This document shows positions 31,836 through 42,895 of a stretch of DNA of 64,000 nt, piece after piece. The stretch is from the NCBI GenBank assembly GCA_016716325.1, contig JADJWO010000001.1:434001-498000 (forward strand). The letters run 5' to 3'. The notes under the pieces were generated by a model. That model searched no databases, was not told the DNA's origin, and saw only the letters and a program-made list of their open reading frames with translations. The first letter of the stretch is position 1. Each line of letters begins with the position of its first letter. The stretch comes from Nitrosomonadales bacterium (GTDB lineage: Bacteria > Pseudomonadota > Gammaproteobacteria > Burkholderiales > Gallionellaceae). A program made the position numbers and the translations under genes.

Positions 31836-32945
31836 ATGGATGAAGCCATCCATCCTGACGAACGTCATCCCGCGAAATACTCGCACAAGCTGGACGATGG
31901 GCGCATCCAGTGCGACCTGTGCCCGCGCGACTGCAAGATGCACGAGGGGCAGCGCGGCGCCTGTTTCGTGCGCGGCGTCGCAGACCATCAGATGGTACTG
32001 ACCACTTACGGGCGCTCGTCCGGCTTCTGCATCGACCCGATCGAGAAAAAGCCGCTCAACCATTTCTATCCGGGCAGCAGCGTGTTCTCCTTCGGCACCG
32101 CCGGCTGCAACCTCGCCTGCAAGTTCTGCCAGAACTGGGACATCTCCAAGTCGCGCGACATGGACCGGCTGATGGACAGCGCCTCGCCTGCAGCCATCGC
32201 GCAGGCCGCACATCAATACGGTAGCAAGAGCGTCGCGTTCACCTACAACGACCCAGTGGTGTTCTTTGAATATGCGCTGGATGCAGCGGACGCCTGCCAT
32301 GCACAGGGCCTGAAGACCGTCGCGGTGACTGCCGGTTACATTCACGACGCGCCGCGACGCGAATTCTTTGCCCGCATGGACGCGGCTAACATCGACCTCA
32401 AAGGCTTCACCGACCAGTTCTATGTCAAGCTGACCGGTGCGCACTTGCAGCCAGTGCTCGATACGCTGGCCTATGTGCACCACGAAACCGATTGCTGGCT
32501 GGAACTCACCACGCTGCTGATCCCCGGCCACAACGACAGCGACGCCGAACTCACCGCACTGGCGAAATGGGTGGCGCAGGAACTCGGGCCGGACGTGCCG
32601 CTACACTTCTCCGCGTTCCACCCGGACTGGAAGATGGCCGACGTGCCGCCCACGCCGCCCGCCACGCTGACCCGCGCGCGCGCCATCGCCATGAATGCCG
32701 GGCTGAATTACGTCTACACCGGCAACGTGCATGACAAGGAAGGCGACACGACCTTCTGCCCGTCTTGCCATGCAAAGCTGATCGAGCGCGACTGGTACGA
32801 GATCAACCGCTACCGCCTTACGCCCGATGGCCACTGCCCGGACTGCAACGCGAAGATCGCCGGGCATTTCGAGTCATTCGGCCAGCCGTTCGGTGCGCGC
32901 CGCATCCCGGTGATGTTGGGAAGATCGGCAAAGCCGCATCGCTGA
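31836..32945 (+). CDS. amrS: AmmeMemoRadiSam system radical SAM enzyme
   Basis: The 369-residue protein is a radical S-adenosylmethionine enzyme related to pyruvate formate-lyase activases. The SAM/4Fe-4S cysteines are C-x3-C-x2-C in GCNLACKFCQNW. Upstream is a second Cys cluster (CDLCPRDCKMHEGQRGACF), and the C-terminus has two CPxC knuckles (FCPSCHAK and HCPDCNAK) that look like a zinc ribbon. Start ATG 31836 is 1 nt after the amrA stop. Its substrate is not known; the conserved company of MEMO and AMMECR1 suggests a shared modification pathway, but this is inference. Confidence 0.93.
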   Translation: MDEAIHPDERHPAKYSHKLDDGRIQCDLCPRDCKMHEGQRGACFVRGVADHQMVLTTYGRSSGFCIDPIEKKPLNHFYPGSSVFSFGTAGCNLACKFCQNWDISKSRDMDRLMDSASPAAIAQAAHQYGSKSVAFTYNDPVVFFEYALDAADACHAQGLKTVAVTAGYIHDAPRREFFARMDAANIDLKGFTDQFYVKLTGAHLQPVLDTLAYVHHETDCWLELTTLLIPGHNDSDAELTALAKWVAQELGPDVPLHFSAFHPDWKMADVPPTPPATLTRARAIAMNAGLNYVYTGNVHDKEGDTTFCPSCHAKLIERDWYEINRYRLTPDGHCPDCNAKIAGHFESFGQPFGARRIPVMLGRSAKPHR

Positions 32946-32959
32946 TCCCGGAAACGGCC

Positions 32960-34342
32960 TTAATGTCCTTCTTCAAGCTTTTCCGCGAGGAAACGCTCCT
33001 TGTTGCTGCCGATGACGAACAACAGGGCTGTGGAATAAAGGAAGGTGGACAGCATGATGATCCCGATCACCACCGCCTTGAACATCTCGAGGTGTTCGAA
33101 CGAGTCCGGGATCATGGTCAGCATCACGATGGATAATCCGCCCTTGATGCCGGCGAACGTCAGGACACTCCACCAGCGGAAACTGATGTTGACCATCTTT
33201 CCTGTCTTGTTGGCGAGCCATGCAAACAGCCCCATCATCGTGCCGCGGATCAGCGTGGTAGCCAGGAACATCGCCAGTATCTCCACCTTGTAGTGCCACA
33301 ACAGGTTCAGGTCGATCATCTCCGCCATCGCGATGAACAGGATGGTATTGGCGACGAGCGCCAGCAACTGGACGTCCTCCTTGCTGCGCAGATGCCGGTC
33401 GCGCTCCTCGACGGTCGCCTTGATGCGGTTCAGCACATTGCCGATGACGCCGGATGAACTGTTTTGATTCCGGGCCTCGAGTTGCAGTTCCGCCTCGTCA
33501 CGCTCGATCTGCGCGCTTTCCTCGATGACCGCCTGCGTCATCACGTGATTGACCGTGATCGTCGCGATGATCACCGCGAGTATCCCGGACAGGTGCAGGT
33601 GCGAGTGACCTCCCAGCAGGTTGAGAATCTCGTAGAAATGCTCGGCGATAACGAATGCGCCGTAGCCGGTGATGATCAACACCATCATCTCGGCGATGCG
33701 GTTCTCCGTCGACTTCATCACGATCAGTCCGGCAAAGCCGACCAGCAGACCCACCGCGACCGAACCGAGCACCACTTCACCGCTGATGCCCGCCACATAG
33801 GCGGTGCCGATCTCGCCGCCGGACAACGCGAACAGGCCGACGAAGACAAACACGATCAGCGCGGTGGCATCGTTGAGCAGGCTTTCGCCCTCTGCCAGTA
33901 TCTTGAGCCGGTGCGGAAGTTCGAACTTGGAAAAGATACTGACCACGGAAACCGGATCGGTTGCCAGCACCATCGCGAACAGCACGATGACCGCGGCATT
34001 GGACAGCGCGTAGTCGGCGAACAGCCAATCGGAAATCGCGAGCGCCATCAATACCGACAGCACGACCGCCACCACCGCCAGATAGAGCAGGCTGAACTTG
34101 TGTTCTTTAAGGTCGGCAAGCCTGACTTCGAGCGAGTCCGAAATCAGCAGGATCGGCAGCAGGAAGATCACCAGTGTCGCAAAGTGTTCGGCGTCTCCGG
34201 TCAGCACCGGCACCTGCTGGAAACCGTAGTGGGCCACAAAAGATAGCGCGATCAGGCCCAGCGGCGATGGCACCTTTAATTTATCTTCCAGTTGCAAAGC
34301 CAGGAACAGTATCCCGGCAATCATTAATAATATTGCGATCAT
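32960..34342 (-). CDS. CPA1-type cation:proton antiporter
   Basis: The 460-residue membrane protein has about twelve hydrophobic segments and the paired-aspartate signature of NhaP-like Na+(or K+)/H+ antiporters: ATDPVSVVSIF and GESLLNDATALIVFV. A charged cytoplasmic insertion (residues about 290-325, EESAQIERDEAELQLEARNQ) separates the last helices. It is convergent with the radical SAM gene (14-nt gap) and overlaps the upstream symporter gene by 4 nt (ATGA), so the two are one operon. Which cation is moved cannot be read from the sequence. Confidence 0.85.
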   Translation of the reverse strand: MIAILLMIAGILFLALQLEDKLKVPSPLGLIALSFVAHYGFQQVPVLTGDAEHFATLVIFLLPILLISDSLEVRLADLKEHKFSLLYLAVVAVVLSVLMALAISDWLFADYALSNAAVIVLFAMVLATDPVSVVSIFSKFELPHRLKILAEGESLLNDATALIVFVFVGLFALSGGEIGTAYVAGISGEVVLGSVAVGLLVGFAGLIVMKSTENRIAEMMVLIITGYGAFVIAEHFYEILNLLGGHSHLHLSGILAVIIATITVNHVMTQAVIEESAQIERDEAELQLEARNQNSSSGVIGNVLNRIKATVEERDRHLRSKEDVQLLALVANTILFIAMAEMIDLNLLWHYKVEILAMFLATTLIRGTMMGLFAWLANKTGKMVNISFRWWSVLTFAGIKGGLSIVMLTMIPDSFEHLEMFKAVVIGIIMLSTFLYSTALLFVIGSNKERFLAEKLEEGH

Positions 34343-35667
34343 TTATCTCTTCCAGCTTTTTTAAAAAAACTATTCCCCGCATACGGGCGCGATCCGAGCA
34401 CATTGGCTTCGCCGCTCAGGCGCGCGATGATCACCGCCCCGCATGAATCGCTGAACACATTCACCGACGTGCGGCACATGTCCAGCACACGATCCACCGC
34501 CAGGATCAGGCCGATCGCCTCAACCGGCAAGCCAACAGCAGACAGAATGATCGCAATCGCGACCAAGCTCGCCGAGGGGATCGCGGCCACGCCGATGGAA
34601 GTGACCAGCGCCATCAGCACGATGGTGAATTGCTGCACGAAACCCAGCTCGATCCCATAAGCCTGCGCGATGAATATCGCCGCAACACATTCATACAACG
34701 CGGTGCCGTCCATGTTGACCGTCGCCCCCAGCGGCAGCACAAAGCTGCTGGTCTGGTTGGAAACGCCCGCCTTCTTCTCCACGCATTCCATCGTAAGCGG
34801 CAAAGTGGCGGCGGAAGAACTGGTGGAGAACGCGGTCAGCAGCGCAGGCGCCATCGCGCGGAAGTGGCGTCGCGGATCGACCCGCCCGACAAAGAACAGC
34901 AGCAACGGCAACACGATCATAAAATGCACCGCGAGACCGGCAATCACGCTGGCGAAGAACCACGCCAGCGGCACGAACGCAGCGTAGCCCGTACTGGCGA
35001 CCACCTTGGCGACCAGACCGAACACGCCTATCGGCGCGAACAGCATCACCCAATCGGTGATCTTCATCATCACCTGAAACACGCCCTGCCAGAATTTATA
35101 CAGGGTCTCGGCATGGGCAGTCTCGACCCTCGTCATAAAAAAGCCGAACAACAGGCTGAAGAAGATCAGCCCGAGCATCTGCCCTTCTGCCGCCGCCGCG
35201 ACCACATTGGCCGGCACCATACGCAGGAAAATCCCGACCAGGTCGCCGGTACCCTTGCCTTCCACCCTGGCGACCACCTCATCGACATTCCCGGACATGC
35301 TGACCATATCCTTTGCCGGCACGCCGTCCGTCATGCCGGGTGCCACCATGTTCACGATGACGAGACCGACCAGAATCGCAAACAGGCTGGTTACCATGTA
35401 ATACGTCAGCGTCTTCAGACCCAGCCTGCCGAATGCGCCGCCCGAACCGATGCCCGCGACACCCACGATGATGGACGACACCACCAGCGGCACGATCAGC
35501 ATCTTCAACGCATTCAGGAACAGTGTACCGATAAAATCGAACACCGCATAAAAGCGCACGCCGAACAACCCCGCATCCGTCCCGGCCAGCGTACCGGCAA
35601 TGACGGCAAGCACCAGCGCGATCAGAATCTGCCAGTGCAGTTTCAGTTTAATCAGCCATGAAAACAT
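34339..35667 (-). CDS. Dicarboxylate/amino acid:cation symporter (DAACS family)
   Basis: The 442-residue protein belongs to the glutamate/dicarboxylate symporter family (GltP, DctA). The two helical hairpins are visible: the serine-rich STSSSAATLPLTMECV and VTSIGVAAIPSASLVA, with NMDGTALYECVAAIF in helix 7 and DRVLDMCRTSVNVFSD in helix 8. It should import glutamate, aspartate or C4-dicarboxylates with Na+ or H+. It is the first gene of a two-gene unit with the antiporter. Confidence 0.9.
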   Translation of the reverse strand: MFSWLIKLKLHWQILIALVLAVIAGTLAGTDAGLFGVRFYAVFDFIGTLFLNALKMLIVPLVVSSIIVGVAGIGSGGAFGRLGLKTLTYYMVTSLFAILVGLVIVNMVAPGMTDGVPAKDMVSMSGNVDEVVARVEGKGTGDLVGIFLRMVPANVVAAAAEGQMLGLIFFSLLFGFFMTRVETAHAETLYKFWQGVFQVMMKITDWVMLFAPIGVFGLVAKVVASTGYAAFVPLAWFFASVIAGLAVHFMIVLPLLLFFVGRVDPRRHFRAMAPALLTAFSTSSSAATLPLTMECVEKKAGVSNQTSSFVLPLGATVNMDGTALYECVAAIFIAQAYGIELGFVQQFTIVLMALVTSIGVAAIPSASLVAIAIILSAVGLPVEAIGLILAVDRVLDMCRTSVNVFSDSCGAVIIARLSGEANVLGSRPYAGNSFFKKAGRDK

Positions 35668-35875
35668 GTCGTGAAAAAATGGATAACGGGAAAGGAATGC
35701 AGGCGCAAGACATGTGCCGATATTAACGCCAATCAGTCAGGATGGGCGAATATTAACTGCCGGGATTGCTCATTACAGTATTGTGTATTCATTGCCACCA
35801 GAAAGCGGATTGTCGTGGCATGGCGCTATCGACACGTTGCGGAAGTTCAACGCAGATAGGGATGAGCCACTGAAA

Positions 35876-36595
35876 TTATTTGGGCTCCGTCCCCATTTCG
35901 TGATTAAAGTGGCAGCAAGCATGGACTTCTGATAGCGGAAGCTGCAAGTCCAGATACTCGGGCGCATCTTTAGCATCGGTCAAGAATAAAAAGCGGTATT
36001 CGGCCTCTACCGCGTAGTTGAGTGTCTTCTTGAAATATTCTGCGACATCTACGCTGTGGATTGTATTGGGCAGCTTGGCAGCCTGCGGCATCGTATAAGT
36101 GCGTGACTTTTGTCTGACGTATGTCACTTTGTCGAAGGCTACAATTTCTATTTTTATCTGCTTATAAATCTCGCGGGCCAATATTGTCAGAAAGAGTTCA
36201 ACGTTTGTAATCGTAAAGTAGTCGTTCACGCCGAAGCGATTCAACAGGTGCGTTCCACGGGTTGCAGAGGTGCTCACCATATATGCGGGCGGCAAGGACA
36301 GCTTATGTTGAAAACGCATGAGCCCTCCATCGTTGACTGTGACTGAGTGAACATTGAAGCCAAGGATGGCCTTAGCCTGTGGGCCAGTAAAGTAGCCAGG
36401 ACCTTGGATGAAAGTCGACTTGGTTCCTTCTGTTGAATCTTGCCGTATATCTCCAATTGTTTGATAGCTATGCTGTTTCTTGACTCTTAAGCGGCCTTCT
36501 TCCTGAAGGGTGAGTACATGTATCCCCCGCAAGTAGCGGAAAAGCTGACGTTCACGCCACGAGGGGTCGGCAGGAAAATAGTACTTCGGTGACAT
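35876..36595 (-). CDS. Protein of unknown function, AT-richer than neighbours
   Basis: I do not recognise this 239-residue protein. It has no signal peptide or membrane segment. It begins MSPKYYFPADPSWRERQLFRYL and has mixed alpha/beta composition with motifs such as GVNDYFTITNVELFLTIL and KTLNYAVEAEYRFLFL. ATG 36595 is preferred to a TTG seven codons upstream. Base composition is clearly lower in GC than the flanking symporter and phosphoribosyltransferase genes, suggesting acquisition. Its last codons (NHEMGTEPK) lie in a REP-like 15-mer that recurs at 55215-55229, so the natural C-terminus may have been replaced or extended by the repeat. Confidence 0.6.
   Translation of the reverse strand: MSPKYYFPADPSWRERQLFRYLRGIHVLTLQEEGRLRVKKQHSYQTIGDIRQDSTEGTKSTFIQGPGYFTGPQAKAILGFNVHSVTVNDGGLMRFQHKLSLPPAYMVSTSATRGTHLLNRFGVNDYFTITNVELFLTILAREIYKQIKIEIVAFDKVTYVRQKSRTYTMPQAAKLPNTIHSVDVAEYFKKTLNYAVEAEYRFLFLTDAKDAPEYLDLQLPLSEVHACCHFNHEMGTEPK
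35882..35896 (-). repeat. REP-like 15-mer, copy 1
   Basis: The minus strand reads ATGGGGACGGAGCCC, identical to 55215-55229 on the plus strand. Here it encodes the end of the unknown gene at 35876-36595. Confidence 0.6.
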
Positions 36596-36821
36596 GGGAA
36601 CGCAATCTATCGGCAAAAACCCTCAGGCACAAGCGGAAAAAAGTCTATGCATTTTTAGTGCTGGTTCTGGTACGAACTGGGGAGCCAATCAGAACCAGAA
36701 GCTGTACTTCCGCAATTGGCACATAGCAATTAGTCAACTCGCTGGAATCATCGCCATAAAGCCGCCATTGACGGTTCATTATAGGTTCTGGGCTAGGTTT
36801 ATGTTTTGGAAAAGCCAACAG

Positions 36822-37346
36822 TCATCTCCAGTCGCCTATTTTCTCCATAGGACAATTCATGGCTTCAGCAAGACGATTGGCTTGGGTATCTAAATTTCCC
36901 GAGTTGGCTACAACCAGAACTTTTCCTTGCGCATGCACTATATCAATACGAAACCGTGGAGTGCTTGGGTTGGAACCCATATCACTTGATTTGGGAGACC
37001 CCGCTGACATTTGGCGATTCAATTCAACTTTTATAATCTCGCCCGATTGAATGCGGATGCTATTGAATGGAAAGCCAGCCATCATTTTGATGATGGCAAG
37101 GTTACCATCGGCATCTACTTCGACGGTGGTACCGATCGCCGCGCCCATCGCAACCATCAGGCTTATCAGCGCAAATAATCCAAGGGCAATTTGTATAAAT
37201 ACTGGAGCCTCTTCTACGGAATAAACGGCAAAAGTAAAAACCGTTGCGCCTATCACCGCCAGAACAGCTACCAAAGGTTTTGCAGGCCAAGTGTGGGTAT
37301 ATCGAAAAGGAGCTTCGTTCATGTGGCTAACCGTTATTAAATTCAT
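36822..37346 (-). CDS. Small membrane protein of unknown function
   Basis: The 174-residue protein has two adjacent membrane helices (about residues 25-43 and 49-69) followed by a soluble beta-rich domain (TTVEVDADGNLAIIKMMAGF ... RFRIDIVHAQGKVLVVANSG) that could be PH-like. The arrangement resembles small bacterial membrane PH-domain proteins, but no family is recognised. ATG 37322 is an alternative start eight codons downstream. Like the gene after it, it is AT-richer than the surroundings and seems part of a small acquired island between 35.7 and 37.5 kb. Confidence 0.6.
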   Translation of the reverse strand: MNLITVSHMNEAPFRYTHTWPAKPLVAVLAVIGATVFTFAVYSVEEAPVFIQIALGLFALISLMVAMGAAIGTTVEVDADGNLAIIKMMAGFPFNSIRIQSGEIIKVELNRQMSAGSPKSSDMGSNPSTPRFRIDIVHAQGKVLVVANSGNLDTQANRLAEAMNCPMEKIGDWR

Positions 37347-37566
37347 ATGACAGACTCGTCAGGGCATGTTTTGATAATACGGACACGGCAGTTTTCCATA
37401 ACCTATTGAAGTGGCGAAGGCTATCTAACTTCTCTATGAATAACAAGGCCAGTCATACTGGACAGCACCGTCCAATGTCTCCTTGTGGCACGCTCCTGAC
37501 CATGGATTAGGCAGGCATTGTTTCCAGCAGCAGTCGTTGGATTCGCGCGAGAATTCCGGTTACGGG

Positions 37567-38196
37567 TTACGCAGTGCCGCCCAGCAGTGCAATCACCTCG
37601 TCATCGTCCACCTGCGGGAACGACTGGTAGAACTGGCCCACCGCATAGAACATCGCCGGTGCGGTCAGGCAAATCACTTGGTCGGCATATGGTTTCACCT
37701 TTTCCAGCGTGTCGGGTGGTGCGACCGGCACCGCGCAGACCAGTTTTTGCGGATGTCTGGCGCGTAGCGTGTGCAGCGCGGCAATCATCGTAGCGCCGGT
37801 TGCCAGTCCATCGTCCACCACGATAACGATACGGCCCGCAGGGTCGAGCGGCGGGCGCACCGGCGTATAGCTGGCGCGCCGTTCGCGCATCGTTTCAAGC
37901 TGTGCGGTTATCTCGGTTTCGATGTAGCGCGGACTGCCCGCTACCTGTTCCGCGTAATCGGCCAGATAGGTCCAGCCGGTCTCGTCCACCGCGCCGAGCG
38001 CGAATTCTAGATTGGCCGGCGCGCGCAGTTTGCGCACCAGCACCACGTCTATCTCGCCGCCCAGTTCGTCCGCGATGATCCGTGTCATCGGCACCGCCCC
38101 GCGCGGGATCGCCAGTACCAGCGGATGCTGTCCGCGATACTGCACAAGCGCTTTCGCCAGCCGCCGTGCTGCATCTTCACGATCGCGAAATATCAT
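37567..38196 (-). CDS. Phosphoribosyltransferase family protein
   Basis: The 209-residue protein is a type I phosphoribosyltransferase by its PRPP loop VVDDGLATGATM (two acidic residues then GxATGxT). The N-terminal half has LAIPRGAVPM and DVVLVRKLRAPANLEFALGA, seen in a broad family annotated only as predicted phosphoribosyltransferases, sometimes fused to hydrolases. The base substrate cannot be told. It stands alone, with the 56-bp repeats between it and rlmB. Confidence 0.8.
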   Translation of the reverse strand: MIFRDREDAARRLAKALVQYRGQHPLVLAIPRGAVPMTRIIADELGGEIDVVLVRKLRAPANLEFALGAVDETGWTYLADYAEQVAGSPRYIETEITAQLETMRERRASYTPVRPPLDPAGRIVIVVDDGLATGATMIAALHTLRARHPQKLVCAVPVAPPDTLEKVKPYADQVICLTAPAMFYAVGQFYQSFPQVDDDEVIALLGGTA

Positions 38197-38220
38197 TTTT
38201 CCGACTGCCCTCCGCTTAAA

Positions 38221-38382
38221 GAGTAGGCCGGTGGTTACCCCGGGTTATGCCCCACCCTGCCGCTGCACCCGCAAGGAGTACGCCGGTGGGTGCCCGGGGC
38301 TTACGCCCCACCCTGCCGCTGCACCCGCAAGGAGTACGCCGGTGGGTGCCCGGGGCTTACGCCCCACCCTGCCGCTGACGCC
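38221..38382. repeat. Three tandem 56-bp repeats derived from the rlmB 3' end
   Basis: Units lie at 38221-38275 (55 bp, diverged), 38276-38331 (56 bp) and 38332-38382 (partial). Units 2 and 3 are identical over about 46 bp. Each contains GGGGC-TTAC-GCCCC, a small hairpin, within GGTGGG...CCCACC. The third unit includes the last codons and stop of rlmB (stop at 38357), so the duplication copied the gene's end. Confidence 0.85.
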
Positions 38383-39100
38383 GTGCCTCGAACAGGCAGA
38401 TGCCGGCGCTGACCGAGACGTTGAGGCTTTCCACGCTGCCGAGCATCGGAATGCGTACCAGTTCGTCGCAGGTCTCGCGCGTCAGGCGGCGCAGGCCCTC
38501 GCCTTCCGCGCCCAGCACCCAGGCCAGCGCGCGGGTGTGCCTGAAGCTGTTCAGATCCTGCTCCGCCTCGCCCGCCGCACCGACCACCCAGATGTCGCGT
38601 TCCTGCAATTCGCGCAGCGTACGCGCCAGATTGGTAACGGTGATGTAGGGCACGGTCTCGGCCGCGCCGCAGGCGACTTTCTCCACCGTTGCGGTGATGC
38701 CGACCGCGCGATCCTTGGGTGCGATCACCGCATGCACGCCGAACGCGTCGGCGCTGCGCAGGCAGGCGCCCAGATTGTGGGGATCCTGCACGCCGTCCAG
38801 CACCAGCAGCAACGGCGGTTCTTCCAGCGTGTCCAGCACATCGGACAGGTGTTGTACACGGCGAGCCGCATCGACGCGCGCGGCGACGCCCTGATGCCGC
38901 GAGCCGCCCGCCATGCCGTCGAGACGTTTCGCGTCCACCGGGATGACGCGCACGCCGTTGTCTTCCGCCAGCTTGACCAGGTCGCGCATGCGCGGGTCGT
39001 GACGCTGCGCCTGCAGGTAGATTTCCAGCACGCCGTCCGGGTTCTGGCGAATGCGCGAGGTGACGGCATGGAAGCCGTAGATGAGACGCAGGTCAGCCAT
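38357..39100 (-). CDS. rlmB: 23S rRNA (guanosine-2'-O-)-methyltransferase RlmB
   Basis: RlmB methylates G2251 of 23S rRNA. The 247-residue SPOUT-family protein has the substrate-binding N-domain and the knotted C-domain with [42 protein letters not shown] and [18 protein letters not shown]. It overlaps the rnr end by 8 nt. The last six codons lie in the first of three tandem repeats, so the C-terminal tail may differ from relatives. Confidence 0.95.
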   Translation of the reverse strand: MADLRLIYGFHAVTSRIRQNPDGVLEIYLQAQRHDPRMRDLVKLAEDNGVRVIPVDAKRLDGMAGGSRHQGVAARVDAARRVQHLSDVLDTLEEPPLLLVLDGVQDPHNLGACLRSADAFGVHAVIAPKDRAVGITATVEKVACGAAETVPYITVTNLARTLRELQERDIWVVGAAGEAEQDLNSFRHTRALAWVLGAEGEGLRRLTRETCDELVRIPMLGSVESLNVSVSAGICLFEARRQRQGGA

Positions 39101-41333
39101 GGTGTTTCTTTCCTCTGGATTTTCCTTTTGCTGCTTTGCCTGTGCTGCGCCCTTCTCCGCCGGTTTCGATCAGTCCATCGAGCACAAAGTCAATCTTGGT
39201 ACTTTCCATATCCACCTTCACCACGCGCACCTGTACGCGATCGCCGAGGCGATAGCGCTGTCCGGTGCGTTCGCCGAGCAACTGGTGTTTGGCGGCATCG
39301 AACTGGTAGTAGTCCTTGCCGAGTTCGGAGATGTGTACCAACCCTTCGACGTACAGGTCGTCCAGCGAGACGAACATGCCGAAACCCGTGACCGACGAAA
39401 CCGTGCCGGTAAACACGCTGCCGAGATGGTCACGCATGTAGAAACATTTCAGCCAGGCTTCGACATCGCGCGTCGCATCGTCGGCACGGCGCTCGGTCAT
39501 CGAGCAGTGCATGCCGAGCTCGGACCATTTCTGTGCCGGCTTGTATTGTTTGCCGTGCAACACGGCCTTGATGGCGCGATGCACCAGCAGGTCGGGATAG
39601 CGGCGGATCGGCGAGGTGAAATGGGTGTAGGCCTCGTATCCCAGACCGAAGTGGCCGACGTTCTCCGGCTCGTACTTGGCCTGTTTCAGTGAGCGCAGCA
39701 TCACGGTCTGCAACAAGCCCGCATCGGGACGTCCCTTGATGCGCTTGAGCAGTTTTGAATAATCGGCCGCCTGCGGGTCATCTTCCCCCGTCAACTGCAA
39801 TCCGAATTCCTTCATGAATTCGCGCAGGGCTTCCAGTTTCTCGGGCGTGGGCCCTTCGTGGATGCGATACAGCACGGTGTGCTTGTGCGCGTGCAGGAAG
39901 TCGGCGGCGCAGACGTTGGCCGCCAGCATGCATTCCTCGATCAGCTTGTGCGCGTCGTTGCGCACCACCGGCACGATGCGCTCGATCTTGCCCTGGTCGG
40001 TGAAGATCATCTGCGTCTCGACCGTCTCGAAGTCGATCGCACCGCGCTTCTCGCGCGCATGCAGCAGCTTCTGGAACAATTCATGGAGATGTTGCAGGTG
40101 AGGCAGGATCTTTGCATTGCGCTTTGCCAGTTCTCCGTCCGGCTGGCCCAGCATCTCGGCGACCTGCGTATAGGTCAGGCGCGCGTTGGAATACATCACC
40201 GAAGGATAGAAACGGTACTTGCCGATCTTGCCGCTGTTGCTGACGTGCATGTCGCACACCATGCACAGGCGCTCCACCTGGGGGTTCAGCGAACACAGGC
40301 CGTTGGATAGTTCCTCCGGCAGCATCGGGATCACGCGGCGCGGAAAATATACCGAGTTGCCGCGCAGGATCGCCTCTCGATCGAGCGCATCGTTGGTCTG
40401 CACATAGTGGCTGACGTCGGCGATCGCCACCACCAGCCGGTAGCCGCCCTTCTCCGGCACGCAATACACCGCATCGTCGAAATCGCGCGCCGTCTCGCCG
40501 TCGATGGTGACCAGCGGCAGGCTGCGGATATCCTCGCGTCCGGCCCAGTCCTCCGGCCTGACCTCGGGAGCAAAGTGTTTGGCCTGTTTCTCGGCATCCT
40601 TGGGAAACTCGTGCGGCAGGTCGTGCTTGCGCAGCGCGATCTCGATCTCCATGCCCGGATCGGCATAGTTGCCCAGCACCTGCACGATGCGCCCGATCGG
40701 CTGCGCATGTTTATCGGGATGCTTGAGTATCTCCAGGATCACCACCTGCCCGGTCGTGGCATCGCCCGATTGGCCCGATGCGACCAGGATATCCTGGGTG
40801 ATGCGGCGGTTCTCCGCCACCACGTACTGGATGCCGTGCTCTTCGTACAGGCGGCCCACCACGCGGCTGTTGGCGCGCTCCAGCACTTCGACGATCTTGG
40901 CTTCCGGACGACCGCGCCGGTCCACGCCGGATTGCCGCACCATCACCACATCTCCGTGCAGCACCTTGTGCATTTCCTTCTCGCTGAGGAACATGTCCGG
41001 GCTGCCGTTTTCCGGTATCAGGAACCCGAAACCGTCCGGATGACCCTGCACCTTGCCCTTGACCAGGTCGAGCTTGTCCACCACGCAGATCGCGCGCTTG
41101 CGGTTGCGCATCACCTGGCCGTCGCGTTCCATCGCACCCAGCCGGCGCAGGAACGATTCCTCTTCATGCTGCGCGATGTGCAGGAGTTGCAGCAACTCCT
41201 CTTCTCCGACCGGACCGCCCTGCTCGGCAAGCACCTGCAAAACGAACTCGCGACTGGGCAACGGATGCGGATATTTCTCGCGCTCGCGCTCCAGATGAGG
41301 GTCCTGCAGACGCAAATTATTTTTCTTTTTCAT
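39093..41333 (-). CDS. rnr: Exoribonuclease R
   Basis: RNase R is a processive 3'-5' exoribonuclease that degrades structured RNA. The protein (746 residues from ATG 41333) has an N-terminal winged-helix segment, cold-shock domains, the RNB catalytic domain with metal-binding aspartates in [10 protein letters not shown] and [14 protein letters not shown], and a C-terminal S1 domain ([20 protein letters not shown]) with a basic tail. ATG 41333 has AAGGA 10 nt upstream; the longer start at 41354 lacks this. Its start codon abuts the -35 hexamer of the divergent tRNA-Leu promoter. rnr-rlmB is a common operon. Confidence 0.96.
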   Translation of the reverse strand: MKKKNNLRLQDPHLEREREKYPHPLPSREFVLQVLAEQGGPVGEEELLQLLHIAQHEEESFLRRLGAMERDGQVMRNRKRAICVVDKLDLVKGKVQGHPDGFGFLIPENGSPDMFLSEKEMHKVLHGDVVMVRQSGVDRRGRPEAKIVEVLERANSRVVGRLYEEHGIQYVVAENRRITQDILVASGQSGDATTGQVVILEILKHPDKHAQPIGRIVQVLGNYADPGMEIEIALRKHDLPHEFPKDAEKQAKHFAPEVRPEDWAGREDIRSLPLVTIDGETARDFDDAVYCVPEKGGYRLVVAIADVSHYVQTNDALDREAILRGNSVYFPRRVIPMLPEELSNGLCSLNPQVERLCMVCDMHVSNSGKIGKYRFYPSVMYSNARLTYTQVAEMLGQPDGELAKRNAKILPHLQHLHELFQKLLHAREKRGAIDFETVETQMIFTDQGKIERIVPVVRNDAHKLIEECMLAANVCAADFLHAHKHTVLYRIHEGPTPEKLEALREFMKEFGLQLTGEDDPQAADYSKLLKRIKGRPDAGLLQTVMLRSLKQAKYEPENVGHFGLGYEAYTHFTSPIRRYPDLLVHRAIKAVLHGKQYKPAQKWSELGMHCSMTERRADDATRDVEAWLKCFYMRDHLGSVFTGTVSSVTGFGMFVSLDDLYVEGLVHISELGKDYYQFDAAKHQLLGERTGQRYRLGDRVQVRVVKVDMESTKIDFVLDGLIETGGEGRSTGKAAKGKSRGKKHHG

Positions 41334-41361
41334 TGACAATAAATCCTTTAACAATTAAATT
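41333..41361 (+). promoter_or_regulatory. Promoter of tRNA-Leu(CAG)
   Basis: A perfect TTGACA (41333-41338), 17-bp spacer and TAAATT (41356-41361) are followed by GCGCGCC, a GC-rich discriminator typical of stable-RNA promoters under stringent control. The tRNA begins 21 nt after the -10. Confidence 0.85.
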
Positions 41362-41382
41362 GCGCGCCTTCGGTAAAACGAA

Positions 41383-41467
41383 GCCCAGATGGCGGAATTG
41401 GTAGACGCGCACGGTTCAGGTCCGTGTGCCGCAAGGTGTGGAGGTTCGAGTCCTCTTCTGGGCACCA
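41383..41467 (+). tRNA. tRNA-Leu (anticodon CAG)
   Basis: The 85-nt class II tRNA has acceptor GCCCAGA with TCTGGGC, anticodon stem CACGG/CCGTG around TTCAGGT giving CAG, a long variable arm (TGCCGCAAGGTGTG region), T-loop GGTTCGAGTCC and encoded CCA. It is the only plus-strand gene between rnr and the DUF1015 gene. Confidence 0.97.
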
Positions 41468-41559
41468 GTTACAAACAATGGCTCGCGCAAGCGGGCCATT
41501 TTATTTTTCGCGCGCGGAACACCGAAGTGCCGCCGGTTGTGTCGCGGGCGGCACGAACC

Positions 41560-42885
<1,326 letters not shown>

Positions 42886-42895
42886 TTAAATAATT

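Noticed and set aside
36594..36893. 99-codon plus-strand open frame
   Set aside because: It covers the gap between two minus-strand genes and overlaps the end of one; no coding character.
38221..38382. Possible CRISPR array
   Set aside because: Only three units, directly adjoining with no unique spacers, and no cas genes nearby.
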